A stretch of DNA of 64,000 nucleotides from Bacillus niameyensis (GTDB taxonomy: Bacteria > Bacillota > Bacilli > Bacillales > Bacillaceae_C). Shown here piece after piece: positions 8,836 through 18,454 of this stretch (its first letter is position 1; every line of letters begins with the position of its first letter). Below the pieces are notes generated by a model, which saw only the letters and a program-made list of their open reading frames with translations, ran no database searches and was not told where the DNA came from. Both the position numbers and the translations under genes were made by a program. The stretch is taken from positions 4,580,392-4,644,391 of the forward strand of contig NZ_LN831197.1 of assembly GCF_001375535.1 (NCBI RefSeq), given 5' to 3'.

Positions 8836-8858
8836 GTACTGTCGCATGCTCTTCTTCG

Positions 8859-11042
8859 TTATTCACCCTTAATTATTTTATCCCGATATTGTTTTGGTGA
8901 GACCCCAGTATATTTTTTAAATGTGCTGGCGAAAGTGGTCGCATTTAAATAGCCTACTTTTTCACCAATTTCTGCAATCGTACTGTTTTCTGTTTTTAAA
9001 TACTCTTTTGCATGGTGAATCCTCGTCTGATGCAGGTACTCGATAAAGTTTACTCCAAATGTCTTCTTAAAGAATTTAGAGAAATACTTGGAGGATGTAT
9101 CTGTAATGGATGCCATATGTTCCAAATATAAATTATCCATATAATGAAGTTCGATATATTGCGCTATAAAGGTACGATCTAATTTACTTGCTTGGGTTTG
9201 CCTTGTTTTCTGTGAAATAAACTTAATAATTTGCATAAACGACTTTGTCATTTCATCAAGAGAATCCATCGTACTTTTCAAAAAGTCTTTTTCTAATGTA
9301 TGTAAAACTTGTTCATCATCCGCTTGTAGCGTAAGGTGTCTTTTCGCGAATAATAAAGTGCTTTGTAATATCGCAATAAATTGGTGACGTTGAATGTTTG
9401 CGTCTTTATTCTTATCGATTATATCATTAATAATGACGATCGAATCTTGCTCATTCCCGCTAAATATTAAATTTGATAACTTTTCAAGTTGATCCGCTGG
9501 AAAATACATATGAGGGTTATATGGAATTGTTTCAGCATCATATATCGGATCTTCGGCGCCGATATTTCCATAAATGGAAGCATCGAGAATATCTTGATAG
9601 GCTGAATGCAAATGCTCCATCCTAGAATCATACACCTTACTAATAAACGCCTTCATATTAGATTGCCATTTTTTCCCGACGTGATCGATTAAATGGTGAA
9701 CGGATTCAAGCAACTGTTCTCGTTCAAAACTGCGATCAACCCCAACTAGTACTAAAAATTCAGTATTCGTCGCATGCCAAATCATTTCTTTTCTTCCAAA
9801 GTCCTTGATTATAAAGCCCTTACATTTTTCTATAGGTGGCTTATGATCAAATGCTAATTTCATAAGAATGAATTGACGATTTGAGATAAAGTTTGTGAAA
9901 GGGTACGTTGTTTCCCAGCCGTTATCCGTTAAGTGCAATGCGTTAAGAAACCTATTTAATCGCAATTCCGATTTCAATGTACCTTCTTGATCTTGAGATG
10001 CTTTTAGCTCCTTCGTCAAGCGACTGATTCCTTTATGAATACTGCTCCAATTTGGCTCACCTCCGATAAGGCTGCTCAGTTTTTGGATTGGTCTAAATAA
10101 ATACAGACCAAGCAAGAACAATAAAAAGAAAGAGACAACTAAACTCGTGATCGTAATCGTTCGATGTCCTTCTGTAATCGAGTCAAGGGCTGTATATTGG
10201 ATAGGGATTTGATTAATATAAGTGAAGCCATTGTAGTCAGATTTATAGACTACGTATTCATAAGCTCTATTTGTTAAGATGGTTTCTTCACCTTCATTTA
10301 AATATAAACCTTGCACAACATCCCCTAAGTTTAATTTATCTTCGGTGCTTAAAATAACATTATTGTCATGGTCTAAAATAATGAAGGAGGTTTCATCCAT
10401 CATTGTTTTCTGATTAACCGTTTCTAGTAAGGCTTCAACATCTAGAAAAATAATAATATTTTTAGATGAAAATTGGGTATTTCCTGCGATCGTAATTAAC
10501 TTTTTAGTATGAAAGTTATCGCCGCTAACCTTTATTTTATAATCCGCCGCAGGAAATACTTGGAATGGTCTTTCTTCACCGAAAAAGGAGGTCCAAAACA
10601 TCGAATTTTTTTGTTTACTTTGATACTGCTTATTTAATAATTCGTTTAGATCAATTGTCCCGACTGAAGTAACCGCAATATTTGAATTCTCAAAAAACAC
10701 AACTGCCTCTTCAAGATAATCATGAGAAGAGGAGAGTGTGATGAGCTTATTCATATCTTTATACAATAGATAGTTTGAGTAATTCCCCTCATTGTTTAAA
10801 GTTCGTGAATCATAGGGCAAAATATCAATTGAATAGATTAAACTATTAATGTCTTTGAAAGAATTATCGATGGATTGAATGATACTACTAACGACTAATC
10901 GATTATTTTCTTTCATCTGCTCATAAAGTCTCTGAGTGGAGCTTTTCATAAGAAGGTAATTAGTACCGAACATAACGATCACTATAGAGAGCAATACAGC
11001 AAAAATACGAATAAACCCTATAATAGTGACAAACTTTCTCAT
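8859..11042 (-). CDS. membrane-anchored AraC family transcriptional regulator (YesS/YtdP-like)
   Basis: This 727-residue protein combines an extracellular sensor with a cytoplasmic DNA-binding domain. There is one membrane helix near residues 10-32, then about 260 extracytoplasmic residues of Cache-like composition, a second helix (about 297-317), a linker, and a C-terminal double helix-turn-helix AraC domain (about 625-725) with the motif EYLHQTRIHHAKEYL. This architecture is known for one-component regulators next to LplABC-type carbohydrate ABC transporters, which is exactly the context here: it lies downstream of the two permease genes on the same strand. It probably senses the transported saccharide, directly or through a binding protein. 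Confidence 0.88.
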   Translation of the reverse strand: MRKFVTIIGFIRIFAVLLSIVIVMFGTNYLLMKSSTQRLYEQMKENNRLVVSSIIQSIDNSFKDINSLIYSIDILPYDSRTLNNEGNYSNYLLYKDMNKLITLSSSHDYLEEAVVFFENSNIAVTSVGTIDLNELLNKQYQSKQKNSMFWTSFFGEERPFQVFPAADYKIKVSGDNFHTKKLITIAGNTQFSSKNIIIFLDVEALLETVNQKTMMDETSFIILDHDNNVILSTEDKLNLGDVVQGLYLNEGEETILTNRAYEYVVYKSDYNGFTYINQIPIQYTALDSITEGHRTITITSLVVSFFLLFLLGLYLFRPIQKLSSLIGGEPNWSSIHKGISRLTKELKASQDQEGTLKSELRLNRFLNALHLTDNGWETTYPFTNFISNRQFILMKLAFDHKPPIEKCKGFIIKDFGRKEMIWHATNTEFLVLVGVDRSFEREQLLESVHHLIDHVGKKWQSNMKAFISKVYDSRMEHLHSAYQDILDASIYGNIGAEDPIYDAETIPYNPHMYFPADQLEKLSNLIFSGNEQDSIVIINDIIDKNKDANIQRHQFIAILQSTLLFAKRHLTLQADDEQVLHTLEKDFLKSTMDSLDEMTKSFMQIIKFISQKTRQTQASKLDRTFIAQYIELHYMDNLYLEHMASITDTSSKYFSKFFKKTFGVNFIEYLHQTRIHHAKEYLKTENSTIAEIGEKVGYLNATTFASTFKKYTGVSPKQYRDKIIKGE

Positions 11043-11110
11043 TTACTCCACCTCATTAAACAGATCAAACGTCCGAATGTTGTTACTTACTGCATTCGAC
11101 AAAAATATCA

Positions 11111-11974
11111 TTATCCCTTCTCAGAACCTAACATTACTCCTTTTGCAAAATATTTTTGAGCAAATGGATAAATAATGAGAACTGGAATCATGCTTATAAA
11201 GATGGTAGCATTTTTCAAGGCTTCAGGTGCTAAAGCTGCTTTATCTATTAAACTTTCATTTTCATTATTCGCAAAGATGAGCATATCTCGAAGAACAACT
11301 TGAAGTGGATATTTAGCCGAATCATTCAAGTAGATCATCGGTAGAAAATAACTATTCCAATGTCCCATAAAATAGAAGAGACCAATCGAAGCTAGAGCTG
11401 GTTTCGATAGTGGAATCATAATGTTAAACAAAATTCGAAATTCCGATGCCCCATCGATAATGGCAGACTCTCTTAAGGAGTCAGGCATGTTTTCATAAAA
11501 GCTCTTTAGAATAAGTAATTCGACTGTCCAAATCGCGTTTGGAATGACAATGGCCCATATCGTATCAATCATACCAAGACTTTGAACGAGAACGTAAGTT
11601 GGAATCATACCGCCATTAAAAAACATCGTTAATACGATGGCGAGCATGAAAAACTTTCGTCCGAAAAAGGTTACTCTTGATAAAGGATAGGCCGCAATCG
11701 CTGTCATCATTAAGTTAATAAACGTTCCAAGTCCTGTATAAATTAACGTATTCAGATAGGCTTTCGGGATTCGATTCTGAGTTAAAATTTCTTTATACGC
11801 ATCAATATTAAACCCTTTTGGCCACAGCCAAACTTTCCCTTGAACAACTTGACTCGTATCACTGAATGAAACGGCTATAATGTACACGATGGGGTACAAA
11901 ATCGCAATTCCCACACCAAGTAAGATAAGTGTATTGAATACGGTAAATATCGTAAATTTCTTTTCTCCTACCAT
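11111..11974 (-). CDS. carbohydrate ABC transporter permease (LplC-like)
   Basis: An inner-membrane permease of 287 residues with six predicted helices. The EAA loop that contacts the ATPase reads ESAIIDGASEFRIL. It belongs to the LplC/YtcP group that works with LplB-like permeases and takes up oligosaccharides or uronates. GGAGGT lies eight bases before the ATG. It overlaps the upstream permease gene by seven bases, indicating translational coupling. No ATPase gene is present; these systems usually share a general MsmX-type ATPase encoded elsewhere. Confidence 0.93.
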   Translation of the reverse strand: MVGEKKFTIFTVFNTLILLGVGIAILYPIVYIIAVSFSDTSQVVQGKVWLWPKGFNIDAYKEILTQNRIPKAYLNTLIYTGLGTFINLMMTAIAAYPLSRVTFFGRKFFMLAIVLTMFFNGGMIPTYVLVQSLGMIDTIWAIVIPNAIWTVELLILKSFYENMPDSLRESAIIDGASEFRILFNIMIPLSKPALASIGLFYFMGHWNSYFLPMIYLNDSAKYPLQVVLRDMLIFANNENESLIDKAALAPEALKNATIFISMIPVLIIYPFAQKYFAKGVMLGSEKG

Positions 11975-12933
11975 AGACTTTTACCTCCAAGCTTTCTACT
12001 TACAATATTAGCGACTAATAGCATAATTAAGGCTATAATCCCCTCAAACAAACCTACCGCAGCGGCATAGCTATAGTTCGCCTGCAATAAACCTTGTCTG
12101 TATACATAAGTAGAAAATACGTCGGCAACTTCATATGTCATTGGATTATAAATAAGTAAGATTTTTTCGTATCCTATTCTGAACATATTTCCCGCATTGA
12201 TAATAAATAAAATCAAGATAGTAGGCTTTAAACTTGGTAAGGTGATATAACGAATTCTTGCCCAACGAGAGGCGCCATCAACTTTCGCTGCTTCATATAA
12301 TTCAGGTCCAATCCCAGCAATCGCAGCAAGATAAAGAATCGATCCATACCCCATTTGTTGCCAAATATCTGATCCAATATAAACGGTACGGAACCATGAA
12401 GGCTCAGCTAAAAAATAAATCTTCTCAAAACCGAGTGCAGCGATGATATCGTTAATAATTCCATTACCTGGTGATAAAAAATCGATCAACATACTGCTTA
12501 CGATAACGATAGATAAAAAGGATGGTAAAAAACTAATTGTTTGAATCGATTTTTTAAACCAGATCAAGCGCACCTCATTTAAGAGAATGGCAAAAATGAT
12601 TGGAAATGGAAACCCGATTATTAAGCTGAAAAACCCTAATAAAAGCGTATTCTTAAATAGTTTTAAAAAATCAGGGCTAGTAAAAAAGGTACGAAAATGT
12701 TCAAAACCTACCCATTCACTGCCTAAAATACCAGACCAAACATCATATTCCTTAAAAGCAATGATTAAACCGTACATTGGCCCATATCGAAAAATGATAA
12801 AAAACAGAATACAAGGGATAAAAAGAATGAGTAGCTGCCTATCTCGTTTTATATGGCGAAGTGCAGAGACCCAGCGTGATGGCGGTGTGTTATTCACTGG
12901 AGCGTTATTAGTCTCTGAAAATGTTTTTTGCAA
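11968..12933 (-). CDS. sugar ABC transporter permease (LplB-like)
   Basis: This 321-residue inner-membrane permease is the partner of the LplC-like permease. The N-terminal cytoplasmic segment is followed by about six helices, and the coupling loop reads YEAAKVDGASRWARI. Translation starts at TTG, with AGGAGG eight bases upstream. It lies between the binding lipoprotein gene (115 bases upstream) and lplC-like. By family it imports complex sugars into the cytoplasm; the exact saccharide cannot be told from sequence. Confidence 0.92.
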   Translation of the reverse strand: MQKTFSETNNAPVNNTPPSRWVSALRHIKRDRQLLILFIPCILFFIIFRYGPMYGLIIAFKEYDVWSGILGSEWVGFEHFRTFFTSPDFLKLFKNTLLLGFFSLIIGFPFPIIFAILLNEVRLIWFKKSIQTISFLPSFLSIVIVSSMLIDFLSPGNGIINDIIAALGFEKIYFLAEPSWFRTVYIGSDIWQQMGYGSILYLAAIAGIGPELYEAAKVDGASRWARIRYITLPSLKPTILILFIINAGNMFRIGYEKILLIYNPMTYEVADVFSTYVYRQGLLQANYSYAAAVGLFEGIIALIMLLVANIVSRKLGGKSLW

Positions 12934-13047
12934 AGTGGTCTCCTCCTAAAATAGTTAGAGGTATCCCATGAAGGGCTGGTTTTCCATAACTACCTTGGAA
13001 TCCCAACCCTTTATGGTTTCGCCTCTACACTAAAGGTTTATACGATG

Positions 13048-14676
13048 CTATTCAGCGTCATAGCGTTTTTGAGCTTCGTTATAGATAGCAATAAAATCTT
13101 CTGCCTTTAATCGTTTTGCCTCTTCAAGCCATGCATCCCATTCTTTGTCACCATGAGATTTTGTCATAACGTATTTCGTACTAAATTCGACACCAGCTGT
13201 TAAAAGGTTTGGCTGTAATTTTGCTAATGTATCATTTTCTTTATCTGTGAATTTCAAGATCGGATCAATTGGCTGCATTTTTCCTTGCATCATATCTTGA
13301 GCCTCTTGTTCTTTTTCGGTGTAGTTAAAATAGACACTACGATCATCTGCACGCAGATACATTCCTTCTACCCACATTCCGTATTTCGTTTCAAGATCTT
13401 TAATTCCAACAACTTCTACATCTAAATCAGGATAGATTACATTACCATCTGCATCTAAATCATACATTTCATCTTGAATACCGACTGTAATTAATTCAGC
13501 GCCTGAAGGGCTAGATAAGTAGTCAAGTAGTTTTAAAGCAACTTCACTTTTATCATTTTTAGTGACTGCATGCCCCCAGTTCGCAACTTTATCTAAACTA
13601 CGAATTGTATTCTCTGGTCCAACCGGGTTACCATATCTCAAATCATAGTCTGGATTTTCTCCTTTTACTTGCTCATAGAACATATCAAGGCGACCAATCC
13701 AGTCAAACGTAACAAATGATTTATCTGTTGTCATTTTCGTTGTCCAAGAAGCATCTGTATCCGTAATAAATTCTTTATCAAGTAAACCTTCATTGTATAG
13801 CTTCTTCATAAAGTCCAACATATCCTTGTGTTTTGGATCTGTAAACTGGAATTTCCAAGTTCCATCACCTTCATCATAATAAGCGGGGTATTGGGCGCCA
13901 GTGATGCCCCAACCAAATGCCCAGTCTCTAAAAATATATTCGAGAGTTTTGGACGCGTAAGGAGCAGAATCTGGATAAGCTTCTTTCAATTTTTTTAGAG
14001 CTTCGTAGAATTCATCTGTGTTGTTCCAAAGTTCAATTCCTAGCTCGTCGAAAATATCTTTCCGATATAAGAATCCATGGTTAACGTCACGGTTTACACC
14101 ATATATTGGCCAAGTGTACATGTCACCATCATCACTTGAAAAGGATTTCATAACCCAATCATTTTCTTCAACGTACAACTTCTTATAGTTAGGAAGCTGA
14201 TCTAAATAGTCATTGATTGCGACTACGGCACCTTTTTTACCAAGCTCGTTAACTTTCGCTACAGGCAAACCGTGCCAAATGTCAGGTAGTTGTCCAGATG
14301 CTACAACCGTATTAAGCTTCTCCTTATATGTTCCCGAAGAATATGCTTGGATTTTAAGCTTAATGCCTGTTCTTTTTTCGATTTCCTTAATAATAGCGGA
14401 ATCTTGCAAATTAGCTTCATCACTAACTAGCATCCAAGTAAGTTCAACTGGTTTGTCTACGATCGGCAACGTAATTCCGCCAGTGTCTCCGTAATCTGAG
14501 GCAGTAGTTTCATCTTCTTTCTCGGCATCATCGCCTGATTTTTCAGGTGTGTTTCCGCTTTCATTATTTGGTTCGTTTCCACCGACGCTTGATGAATCAT
14601 CGGAATTACTACAAGCAGCGAAAATCCCGAACACTAATAATAAGACTAATAAAACTTTTGATAGTCTTCCAAGCAT
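13048..14676 (-). CDS. extracellular solute-binding lipoprotein (LplA-like)
   Basis: A 542-residue membrane-anchored substrate-binding protein for the adjacent permeases. The signal peptide (residues 1-21) ends in a lipobox with C22 (FAAC), followed by a Ser/Asn/Glu/Asp-rich linker typical of Bacillus lipoproteins. The rest is the large family 1-type fold seen in LplA/YtcQ. GGGGGAG precedes the ATG. It is first in an operon followed by lplB-like, lplC-like and the AraC regulator. A promoter lies about 90-120 bases upstream and a cre-like site about 165 bases upstream. Confidence 0.93.
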   Translation of the reverse strand: MLGRLSKVLLVLLLVFGIFAACSNSDDSSSVGGNEPNNESGNTPEKSGDDAEKEDETTASDYGDTGGITLPIVDKPVELTWMLVSDEANLQDSAIIKEIEKRTGIKLKIQAYSSGTYKEKLNTVVASGQLPDIWHGLPVAKVNELGKKGAVVAINDYLDQLPNYKKLYVEENDWVMKSFSSDDGDMYTWPIYGVNRDVNHGFLYRKDIFDELGIELWNNTDEFYEALKKLKEAYPDSAPYASKTLEYIFRDWAFGWGITGAQYPAYYDEGDGTWKFQFTDPKHKDMLDFMKKLYNEGLLDKEFITDTDASWTTKMTTDKSFVTFDWIGRLDMFYEQVKGENPDYDLRYGNPVGPENTIRSLDKVANWGHAVTKNDKSEVALKLLDYLSSPSGAELITVGIQDEMYDLDADGNVIYPDLDVEVVGIKDLETKYGMWVEGMYLRADDRSVYFNYTEKEQEAQDMMQGKMQPIDPILKFTDKENDTLAKLQPNLLTAGVEFSTKYVMTKSHGDKEWDAWLEEAKRLKAEDFIAIYNEAQKRYDAE

Positions 14677-14765
14677 TTTTTCTCCCCCTATACATATTAT
14701 TAGAACTGCTTTTCTTTTTTGCTCCGCTAATTACTAAGTAAAAACTCTAATCAGCAGGCAACCTT

Positions 14766-14794
14766 ACTATAGGATTCTTTGTAACAATTGTAAA
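14766..14794 (-). promoter_or_regulatory. promoter of the binding lipoprotein operon
   Basis: On the minus strand TTTACA and TATAGT are separated by exactly 17 bases, about 90 bases upstream of the lipoprotein start codon. This is a good vegetative sigma A match. Confidence 0.65.
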
Positions 14795-14838
14795 CAAATG
14801 GTTTTCACTTCCTCTGTAGGAAAGGAGGGGAGGATAAT

Positions 14839-14852
14839 GGAAAGCGCTTAAA
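14839..14852 (-). promoter_or_regulatory. candidate cre (CcpA) site upstream of sugar ABC operon
   Basis: GGAAAGCGCTTAAA shares 11 of 14 bases with the palindromic cre form TGAAAGCGCTTTCA, including the whole core. It sits about 45 bases upstream of the predicted -35, an unusual place for simple repression. Confidence 0.45.
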
Positions 14853-14970
14853 AGTCTTTAGTATCAACGATAAAATGGGTGGTGGAATTTCGTAAATAGG
14901 TAGAAATTTATAAAGTCGATCATTATTTACTTCACAAAAAATGGACAAGTAATATAGAGGGTGACAAGGA

Positions 14971-15009
14971 AAAAACAGCTTTCCGATGTCTATTCGAAAA
15001 GCTGTTTTT
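14971..15009 (-). terminator. terminator downstream of the YesL-like gene
   Basis: The perfect 12-bp arms aaaaacagcttt (14971-14982) and aaagctgttttt (14998-15009) give T-rich tails in both directions. It ends the minus-strand YesL-like gene. Confidence 0.85.
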
Positions 15010-15031
15010 AGAAAACGATTACATTTTATAG

Positions 15032-15688
15032 TTATTGATTCACTATATTTTCCTGTTGAATGTGATTTTTTTCGATTTTATATTTAATTTTTCCGAATGC
15101 ACGATTTGCCGAAGCCATTATAATAAATGCTGTTGCACTTGCTCCAAAAAAGATAATTAAGCCAGGCACCATAGTCAATAGTATTCCTGTAAAGAAAAGG
15201 CCGACAAGCATGATGATCGTTGATAAAGGGCTAGCAAAGGTGAATAAAAAGCTAAATTTAAAGTATTGAAACAGTTTCATCTCATAGCTGACGAATACGG
15301 GAAAAAGATAAAGGCACATTAAACTAAATATGAATAAAATGACCATTAAAACGAGTGCAAGTATTTGAAAAGTTGCACCTGGTGAAATTAAGATTACCCG
15401 ATAATCAACGTAAAGGATCAGGGAGATAACTCCAAGTACTAGGCCAAGTAAATTTGCCTTTTTAAAATCCTTTTTAAAAGATCGCCAGTACGTTTTAAAG
15501 ATGGGGAGATCTGTCTCACCTTTCATCCATTTGCGCATCACACTGAACAATGCGGTAGTTGATGGCATAATCCCAAGTACAATGCCCCCTACTCCAATAA
15601 ACAAAACCCATAGAATATTTACGTAGACAAGTCGGATAACCCAATCACCTAGCTTATAAAGTGCTCCAATAAACCCTTTCAATTCCAC
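15032..15688 (-). CDS. DUF624/YesL family membrane protein
   Basis: A 218-residue membrane protein with about five helices. It resembles B. subtilis YesL, a DUF624 member typically encoded with LplABC-type transporters and AraC regulators. The N-terminal half has a P-x-T-TALFSVMRKW-like segment near residues 42-54, the family hallmark. It starts at GTG with a GGGGGA site. The function is unknown; an accessory role in carbohydrate uptake is inferred from recurring neighbours. It follows the second AraC regulator by 109 bases and may be co-transcribed with it. A second DUF624 paralogue lies near 41 kb. Confidence 0.82.
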   Translation of the reverse strand: MELKGFIGALYKLGDWVIRLVYVNILWVLFIGVGGIVLGIMPSTTALFSVMRKWMKGETDLPIFKTYWRSFKKDFKKANLLGLVLGVISLILYVDYRVILISPGATFQILALVLMVILFIFSLMCLYLFPVFVSYEMKLFQYFKFSFLFTFASPLSTIIMLVGLFFTGILLTMVPGLIIFFGASATAFIIMASANRAFGKIKYKIEKNHIQQENIVNQ

Positions 15689-15797
15689 GGATATTCCCCC
15701 AATGTATTAGCAAAGTAGTTAAAAGATTACGCTAATTATAACATAAGCATATGGTGTGGGGAGTTAATTCTAAATATTCTAATAGGTAGAACTAAGT

Positions 15798-16619
15798 TTA
15801 GTCCTCGGATAGATGTGCGGCTCCCCGTGAATTTGCCGAGTCCGCTGTTTTGATCGTTTTTTGATATTCTTGAGGAGAGAGAGACATCAGCCTTTTAAAC
15901 ACTCTGCAAAAATAGGATGTATCATAGTATCCTAAGTATTCACTTATACTCGAGATTGCCATATTTGAATTTAGTAAGAGGTTACTTGCTTCAAGAATTC
16001 GTAATTGATGAAGGTATTGAATGGGTGTTTGGCCTGTAACTTCTTTAAATATGGAAATCGTATAGTTTGGTGATTTTTGAATTAACTTTGCGAGAGAATC
16101 AATTTCAATTGGGCTTCTATAGTGATGAATTATATATTCTTGTATAGTTTGTGCGTACTTAAGTTTCATTGGCGAAGTTTCGGTTTCTTCTTTTTCGCGA
16201 GCGAGCATTCCGATTATTTCTTGTAAAATTCCTAGACAGATATACAGATTGTACTTATTATTCCCTTTTAGATCTCTGTAAAGATATTCAGCTCGTTGCT
16301 TAAAATATTGAAAGTTTCGAGGCTTAATTTTAAAGAATTGCCTTTTATCTAAAAAGGGAATCCCGATTTCCTTTTCATGATCAATAAATAAAATGGTATA
16401 TTTTTGATGTAAGGTAAATTGGTAGTTTTCCCCACTTCTAACTGCGGATCTAGGAATATACATTATTTCACCTTTATCTAATTCTACTTTTTCATTATCA
16501 ATCGTGTATTGTACTTTACCTTCCACAACAATTACTAGGACATGATAGAAAATTTTTTCAGTTGATGTACCCCAATTTTTAATAAGATTATCGAAATGAA
16601 CGGATTCAAATGTGAAAAT
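15798..16619 (-). CDS. AraC family transcriptional regulator with a probable ATT start codon
   Basis: A soluble AraC regulator with an N-terminal cupin-like sugar-sensing domain and a C-terminal double helix-turn-helix (about residues 170-265, ending FCRVFKRLMSLSPQEYQ). The first ATG/GTG/TTG-type codon in frame is a GTG at 16526, giving 242 residues and cutting the cupin fold. The frame is open further upstream and continues the expected fold with FHV-type strands. AGGAGG on the minus strand (plus 16627-16631) lies seven bases before an ATT codon at 16619, giving a normal length of 273 residues. I infer initiation at ATT, as in infC, or a start-codon mutation. It is divergent from the sulfatase gene and probably controls it. 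Confidence 0.75.
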   Translation of the reverse strand: MFTFESVHFDNLIKNWGTSTEKIFYHVLVIVVEGKVQYTIDNEKVELDKGEIMYIPRSAVRSGENYQFTLHQKYTILFIDHEKEIGIPFLDKRQFFKIKPRNFQYFKQRAEYLYRDLKGNNKYNLYICLGILQEIIGMLAREKEETETSPMKLKYAQTIQEYIIHHYRSPIEIDSLAKLIQKSPNYTISIFKEVTGQTPIQYLHQLRILEASNLLLNSNMAISSISEYLGYYDTSYFCRVFKRLMSLSPQEYQKTIKTADSANSRGAAHLSED

Positions 16620-16914
16620 AATGACCCCTCCTACTATGAATCTTTCACTATTTTGGGCTAATTTTATAGTGGTTAGTTTTTATACCAAACAAGGCTAAAT
16701 AAACCGCAACGCTCTTTCTAAAGTAAGCCAAACGCACATAATGTGGTCAATTGTTTTTATTAGAAGATAGGAATTTTGTTAGGAGCCTAACTTGCACTTC
16801 CTTATTTATCACAATATTACGGGATTTACAGTTAATGTAAAGATTTTGATTATATTGTACAACGAATCGTTGAATCGTACATGGACTAATTGTGTTAATT
16901 TGTTACGATTTTAG

Positions 16915-16928
16915 TGGAAACGTTATCA
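16915..16928 (+). promoter_or_regulatory. candidate cre (CcpA) site upstream of sulfatase
   Basis: TGGAAACGTTATCA fits the cre consensus TGWAANCGNTNWCA with a single mismatch, 37 bases before the sulfatase start codon. This placement fits carbon catabolite repression by CcpA. Confidence 0.65.
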
Positions 16929-16964
16929 TGTTAAGCGACATTTTATTTAAGGAGCGTTAGACGT

Positions 16965-18425
16965 ATGAAAGTATTATTTTTAGACTTGGATTCTACTAAT
17001 CCCAATCATTTAGGATGTTACGGATATCATCGAAATACATCGCCGAATATTGATCGAATAGCTGAAGAAGGTGTTAGATTTACGAATTACTATACATCGG
17101 ATGCACCATGTTTTCCTTCGCGCACGGCCTTAATGACAGGAAAGTTTGGAATCCATAATGGCGTCGTTAATCATGGCGGATCAGCTGCAGATGTTCGCCA
17201 TGAAGGAGTAAATCGAGGATTTAAAGACAAGCTTGCAACAGAAAGTTTCCCGTCGTTATTTCGTTCTATGAATATGAAAACAACCTTAATTAGTCCCTTT
17301 GCAGAAAGACATTCTGCGTACACATTTTATGCAGGTTTTAACGAAATGCATAATACTGGTCAAAGCGGCGGAGAGTTGGCAGAGGATGTTACACCAACTG
17401 TATTAAATTGGTTGGAACAAAATGCAAATAAAGATGACTGGTTTTTATATGTAAATTATTGGGATCCGCATACACCCTACCGAACACCTGAAACTTTTGG
17501 GAATCCATTTGAAGGAGAACCACTACCAGTGTGGCTTACTGATGAAATTTTTGAAAAGCATAAGGAAAAAGTCGGCCCACATAGTGTCCATGAAATTAAC
17601 ATGTTTGATAATAACACATATCCAGAATATCCAAGATATCCTGGTGAGATTAAAAATAAAGATGATTTACGGAAAATGATTGATGGGTATGATTGCGGAA
17701 TCCGCTATATGGATGAGCATGTAGGATATATTTTTAAACAATTAGAAAAACAGGGGTTAATGGATGAAGTTATTATTATTATTACCTCAGATCACGGGGA
17801 GAACATGGGGGAGTTGGGCATATATGGTGAACATGGAACATCTGACCAAGGAACTTGTCGGATTCCGATGATTATTCGCTGGCCTGGTTACAAGAAAGGA
17901 CATGTTGACCATGGTTTGCATTATCATCTTGATTTATTGCCAACAGTTGCTGAGATAGTGGGGAAGGAGCCGCAAGCTAGTTGGGATGGGCAAAGTTACG
18001 CTGACACGATTACGAAGGGTGAAGATACAGGGCGAGATTATCTTGTAGTTTCTCAATGTGCACACGTTTGCCAAAGAAGTGTTCGATTTGGTGACTGGTT
18101 GTATATTCGAACTTATCATGATGGCTATCATTTATTTAACAAAGAAATGCTTTATAACATTAAGAATGACCCGCTTGAAACAACGGATTTAGCTGCAGAG
18201 CGCTCTGACCTTTGTAGACAAGCCGTCTATTACCTCATGGAATGGCACGATGAAATGATGGGTACGATGCCATTTGATATTGACCCACTCTGGACAGTAA
18301 TGAAAGAGGGTGGACCATTGCACGCAAAAGGACATTTGAAAAAGTATATTGAGAGATTAGAAGAAACAGGAAGAGGCCATGCAATTCCAGAATTAAAGAG
18401 ACGTCATCCACAAGAATTGCGTTAA
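16965..18425 (+). CDS. type I sulfatase (formylglycine-dependent)
   Basis: An alkaline-phosphatase superfamily sulfatase of 486 residues. The maturation motif CFPSRTALMTG has C49 as the residue converted to formylglycine in the C-x-P-x-R signature. Metal-binding segments are FLDLDS at the N-terminus and SDHGENMGE in the second half. There is no signal peptide, so it should act in the cytoplasm on imported sulfated saccharides. GGAG lies upstream of the ATG, and the cre-like site suggests glucose repression. A binding lipoprotein gene follows by 29 bases. No maturase (AtsB-type or FGE) is in the window; one must be encoded elsewhere. The organic substrate is not identifiable; glycan sulfates are favoured by context. 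Confidence 0.9.
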   Translation: MKVLFLDLDSTNPNHLGCYGYHRNTSPNIDRIAEEGVRFTNYYTSDAPCFPSRTALMTGKFGIHNGVVNHGGSAADVRHEGVNRGFKDKLATESFPSLFRSMNMKTTLISPFAERHSAYTFYAGFNEMHNTGQSGGELAEDVTPTVLNWLEQNANKDDWFLYVNYWDPHTPYRTPETFGNPFEGEPLPVWLTDEIFEKHKEKVGPHSVHEINMFDNNTYPEYPRYPGEIKNKDDLRKMIDGYDCGIRYMDEHVGYIFKQLEKQGLMDEVIIIITSDHGENMGELGIYGEHGTSDQGTCRIPMIIRWPGYKKGHVDHGLHYHLDLLPTVAEIVGKEPQASWDGQSYADTITKGEDTGRDYLVVSQCAHVCQRSVRFGDWLYIRTYHDGYHLFNKEMLYNIKNDPLETTDLAAERSDLCRQAVYYLMEWHDEMMGTMPFDIDPLWTVMKEGGPLHAKGHLKKYIERLEETGRGHAIPELKRRHPQELR

Positions 18426-18454
18426 AAAACTATATGAAAAGAAGGGAGTACAAA

